From Vitis vinifera (taxonomy: Eukaryota; Streptophyta; Magnoliopsida; Vitales; Vitaceae), in NCBI RefSeq assembly GCF_030704535.1, contig NC_081810.1:8690501-8754500 (forward strand): 64,000 nucleotides of DNA. The letters are read 5' to 3'. The notes under the pieces were generated by a model that saw only the letters and a program-made list of their open reading frames with translations, was not told the DNA's origin and did no database searches. The position numbers and the translations under genes were made by a program. The stretch's first letter is position 1. Each line of letters begins with the position of its first letter. This document shows positions 59,978 through 64,000 of this stretch, one piece after another.

Positions 59978-60800
59978 CAATTTTTTTTAAGTGAAAAAGG
60001 TTCATGCAAATCAAAAACACCCTTTCTAGTCTTCCAATTTGCTTCAAGTACAATTGATAAATATTAGGTATGAGAAGATTTAGAAGCTTCCTTCTTTGTA
60101 CATAAGGAGCACCCACTATCATCAAGCACTTTCAATTGCATCTTTGTTTACCCATATGCAAAGAGAGAGATTCAGTGGTAACAATCTGAATGGAGACCCA
60201 TCTTATGACGTGGTCATCTGTTTGCTTAGATAAAGGAAAAGGAAGTCTAGGAATCAGAAAGCCCTTCAAATAATAGTTCTGAAAGGTGTAAGATGCGCCT
60301 AAGGGGCAAAAAGGTCTCCTACAGCCTAGGTGCAGATCACAACTTAAGGCACACACTTAAGCAAAGTGAACCACAACCTAGGATGCATGTCTATTTTATA
60401 AAATAGTGTAAATTTGAGCAAGCAAACATTTATCATATACTCATATAATCAAATATGATGCAAAATTCCAATTCAAGCTGCAAACAAATAAAGATTCCAA
60501 ACATTTAAAAAAAAACCATCAAATAAAAAACAAATGCAATGTAAAATTTCAAAGTTCATAGAAAAATTTCAAGAATTAAGGTCTACAAAGGAAATAAAAT
60601 AGATAAGGCGCACCTCTCCAACAAGGTGTGCACCCTGGTAAGCAAAGGGGCTACAGTGAGGGAGCTGTCATGCCTTCGGCCCACATGCACCTTCAACAAC
60701 TACGCTTCAAACTCAGCAAGGCTTTACTCAAAAGTGGCTTTGGAAGTCTAAAAAGGAGTGGGATAATTTTTGGATTTAAGTCATATGAGAAAGGTAGGTG
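59978..60800. other. Protease intron or upstream sequence, nothing recognised
   Basis: AT-rich sequence with a GCGCCTAAGG-type repeat word near 60,295-60,305 and 60,606-60,612. I searched the minus strand for an IDE exon carrying the segment before GHEG and did not find one. Confidence 0.4.
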
Positions 60801-63800
60801 TTTTTTTTTTTTGATAAGTAAGCACGGAATATATTAACACAAGGCATAAAAAGCCACATAGCATACAAGGAGTATACAGAGCGGCAAAGGCCTCACAACC
60901 AAAAAGAGACAAAAAACAAACCAACCCTTACTTGGAGGCCAACCACTCCAAGAAGCCTATAAGGGAGCGCGTCTCCACTCCACTATACAATTTTGCCCAG
61001 CCCCACACATTACAAACAAAAGAATTTTTAAGTTTCTGAATAGCTAACTCCCCCTACTCCCCCCTTCAAAGCTAGTCTATTCCTTTCCTTCCAAACCGTC
61101 CAAAAAATAAATAACGGAATGGATGTCCAGATTTCTTTCCTCTTTTTACCCACAAAAGAGCCCTTCCAGATGAGTAGAACCTCCTTTATAGTTTCTAGAA
61201 AAACCCACTAGGCACCGAACAAACCAAGAACAATCTCCCACAACACTCTAGCCACTGTACAATGAATGAGCAAATGATTTACATTTTCCTCTTCACTACC
61301 ACATAAAAAGCATCGGTTAGGAAGCTACCACCCTCTCTTATGAAGTCTATCAAGGGTAAGAACCTTCCCCCAAGCAGCTTCCCATGCAAAGAACGCTAGT
61401 TTAGTTGGGACTCTATCCACCCAAATGCCATTTTTGGGGAAAACGGAGACAATGGGGCTGATCAACAAGCTGTACGCATTCTTAACCCCAAACTACAAGT
61501 TTTTTCCTCCCTTCCAAAAAACCGAGTCTTCCTCCAAGGTAACCCTTTGGCCCCTTAATGCTTGAAGTAATTCACCTACCAAGTCCAACTCCCAATCATT
61601 GAAATCTCTGAAAAACCTTAAATTCCAGCCTCCTTGACCAGAATTTTGGTCCCACATTTCTCCCACTGTGGCATTCCTATGGGCAGCCACGGCATAGAGC
61701 TGAGGGAATCTTAGGGACAGCTCAACACCCCCACACCAAGGATCAGTCCAGAATCTGATTCTGGTGCCTTTTCCCACATTGAAAGCCATATTATCCCAGC
61801 ACCAATCAAATTCCTTCAGAATTTCCTTCCAAACCCCGACACCAAATGCCCCATTTGCCTTCTTAGTCCTCCAACCAAGGTCCTCTTGCTCATATTTCAC
61901 CATGAGCACTTGCTTCCACAGCTCGTCCTTGGCCAGAGCGAATCTCCAAACCCATTTACCAAGCAATGCTTTGTTCAAAAGGACTAGCTTCCTCAAGCCA
62001 AGCCCCCCCTTCTCTTTACCTGCACACACCATCTCCCAATTGACTAAGTGGGCTTTTCTTTCCATATTTCCCCCTCCCCACAAGAAATCTCTTTGCAACT
62101 TTTCTAGCCTTCTTGCCACTATCTTAGGCATACAGAACAAGGATAGTTGATACAAAGGCATACTAGCCAACGTACTCTTTATGAGGGGGATTCTTCCACC
62201 TTTGGAGATATACTGCCGTTTCCAAAGGGCAAGTTTCCACCTCACCCTCTCTTCCACCCCATCCCACACGAAAGATGCCTTATTTGGCGCCCCCAAGGGC
62301 AGCCCCAAGTAGACTAAGGGTAACTGGCCTACCTTGCATCCAAGCTCCACAGCCATCTCAACAATCTCTTCCACCTCTGCTACTGGGATAATTTCACTTT
62401 TAGCTAGATTAATCCTTAACCCTAATGCAACTTCAAACCAAAATAAGATCCAGCTCAAATGAGTCAAGTGGTCCTTCTTTGCCTCACAAAATACTATTGT
62501 GTCATCAACAAAGAGAAGGTGAGAAACATTGGCAGCCGGCCCACTACCCCGCCTGATGTTGCACCCAGAAATAAAACCCCCCTCCACAGCCCTCCTAATA
62601 AGACCACTCAACACTTCCATTCCCATGTCGAACAAGTATGGGGATAGAAGATCACCTTGATGTAGCCCCTTAGAGTTAGAGAAAAACCCAGCAGGCACTC
62701 CATTTACCAAAACTGAAAACTTGGCAGTTGAGATACAACTCCACATCCATTCCATCCATTTAGACCCGAACCCCATTTTTTGCAAAATCCTCATCAAGAA
62801 ATGCCAATTAACGCTGTCATATGCCTTCTCAATATCCAATTTGCAAATTAGGCCTTTCTCTCCCCTTTTTTGCCAAGAATCAATCACCTCATTTGCAATT
62901 AAGGAGGCATCCAGAATCTGCCTACCCATGACAAATGCATTCCGATCCGAGGAAACCACTTTTCCAATCACTTTTTTTAATCCTATTGGCCAGCACCTAA
63001 GCCAATAATTTGTATAGCCCTCCTAAAAGACTGATAGGTCTGAAGTCCCCCGGTTCCTCCGCCCCTCATTTTTTGGGTAAAAGAACTAGAAACGCGTTAT
63101 TAAGGCTCTTGAGGAAAGAGTTTTGCGCATGGAACTCTTTAAACATCTCTAGAATCTCCTCTTTCACGAACTCCCAACAGCATTGCCAAAAGGCCACAGT
63201 GAAGCCATCCAGTCCTAGAGCCTTGTCCCCATTCATGTCCATTAGAGCCGAATGAACTTCATCCTCAGAGAAGGGAAGCTCCAGAATTTCCGCTTCTTAC
63301 TGACTGATCTGATTCAAGTTTAGCCCCCCTATATCCGTCTTCCACTCCGAGTCTTCCATGAGCAACTGTTTAAAGGCGTCTACAATCCCTATCCTTACTT
63401 CTTGCTCCTCTGACAACCACACCCCATTAATTTTTATTCTGTCCATGGAGTTCCTCCTTCGGTGTGTCGTTGCCATACGATGAAAGTAACCCGTGTTTCT
63501 ATCCCCTTCCCTTAGCCATAACTCCCTTTATAACTGTCTCCAGTGTATTTCCTCTAGGTTTACCCACTTAGCATAGCCCTCTTTGGCTTCTTTTTTACTA
63601 GAGATTTTCTCCTCTGTCAACCTCTTCTCACTTTCCACCTGATCCCAGTATTCCACTTACTGAAGAGCTGCAAACACATCCTTATTCCAGGTTTTTAAAT
63701 TCTGTTTAATCACCTTCAGCTTTGTAGCCAACTTATAGCTAGCCCTACCTCTGACCGACATCCCCTGCCACCAGCTCCGTATGAGGTCTTTAAACCCTTC

Positions 63801-64000
63801 CACTTTAAGCCACATATTTTCAAACCTAAATGGTGAAAAACCTCTTCTTATGCCACCCCCCTCAATTAGAATAGGAAAGTGATCCGATATGGCCCGAGAC
63901 AGTCTTTTCTAGATCACATTGCTGAACTGATCAAGCCAGCTGGGAGACGCAAGGAATCTGTCCAACTTGGCGCAGGATTGGTTATAGAGACCTCCACTCC
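60801..64000 (-). mobile_element. LINE-3: degenerate L1-type LINE, runs off the right edge
   Basis: A T12 run at 60,801-60,812 then GATAAGTAAGCACGG marks the poly(A) tail and 3' end on the minus strand, as in LINE-1 and LINE-2. Reverse transcriptase, connection and endonuclease regions follow rightward without reaching the 5' end. Its 3' region is more similar to LINE-2 than to LINE-1 by eye ('tacccacaaaagagccc' near 61,150). Confidence 0.88.
61493..64000 (-). pseudogene. LINE-3 ORF2, partly open
   Basis: A 492-codon open stretch (61,493-62,971) carries the reverse transcriptase core: [28 protein letters not shown] and FVDD (normally FADD), then GGLGLRKL and WKQVLMVKY. Right of it, FRPISL, the GDRNTGYFHR linker and an endonuclease end (AISDHFPILIEGG) appear with in-frame stops, several at expected Gln or Trp codons. 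The changed palm residues and the stops make activity unlikely. Confidence 0.85.

Overview
The window is plant nuclear DNA, almost certainly from a eudicot. The genes have introns, AT-rich spacers, plant-type splice signals and plant-specific families (alpha-expansin, a UXT-type nucleotide-sugar transporter, Copia retrotransposons, plant L1-like LINEs, an Au-like SINE). Large introns packed with transposable elements would fit a woody species such as grapevine (Vitis), but the species is an inference.

Left part (1-22,500), compact and gene-bearing, all genes on the minus strand: the N-terminal exon of a PAP/OAS1-type nucleotidyltransferase (167-412); cytosolic ribosomal protein eS26/RPS26 (3,443-5,363) with telo-boxes and site II elements; a complete but divergent Mn superoxide dismutase in six exons (7,346-8,688); a complete seven-exon UXT-type UDP-xylose transporter (9,449-15,099); and a complete three-exon alpha-expansin (16,972-18,493). 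About 4 kb with no recognised gene follows.

Middle and right part (22,500-64,000): one gene, an insulin-degrading-enzyme-like M16 zinc metalloprotease, runs on the minus strand from its stop codon at 27,718 to exon 59,015-59,163. Its N-terminal exons, with the HxxEH zinc site, lie beyond the window. Eleven exons (667 codons plus stop) keep phase with no stop, although the introns hold most of the mobile DNA. Copia-1 (22,535-27,407) sits about 310 bp past the stop codon. The introns hold a LINE fragment with a 9-bp target duplication, a LINE relic carrying a further insertion, an Au-like SINE, Copia-2 (38,930-43,971), a 1.42-kb Harbinger-like terminal-inverted-repeat element nested in a LINE relic, a LINE (LINE-1) with an intact 1,240-codon ORF2 nested in an older LINE (LINE-2, 50,349-58,259), and a further degenerate LINE running off the right edge.

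The host genes are unrelated housekeeping or cell-wall functions, not a pathway. I found no operon, defence system, CRISPR array or other evidently new molecular system. The most notable points are the transposon-filled but intact protease gene, the intact nested LINE ORF2, the TAG-biased nonsense decay of both Copia elements, and the MnSOD paralog with an active-site-cage substitution.
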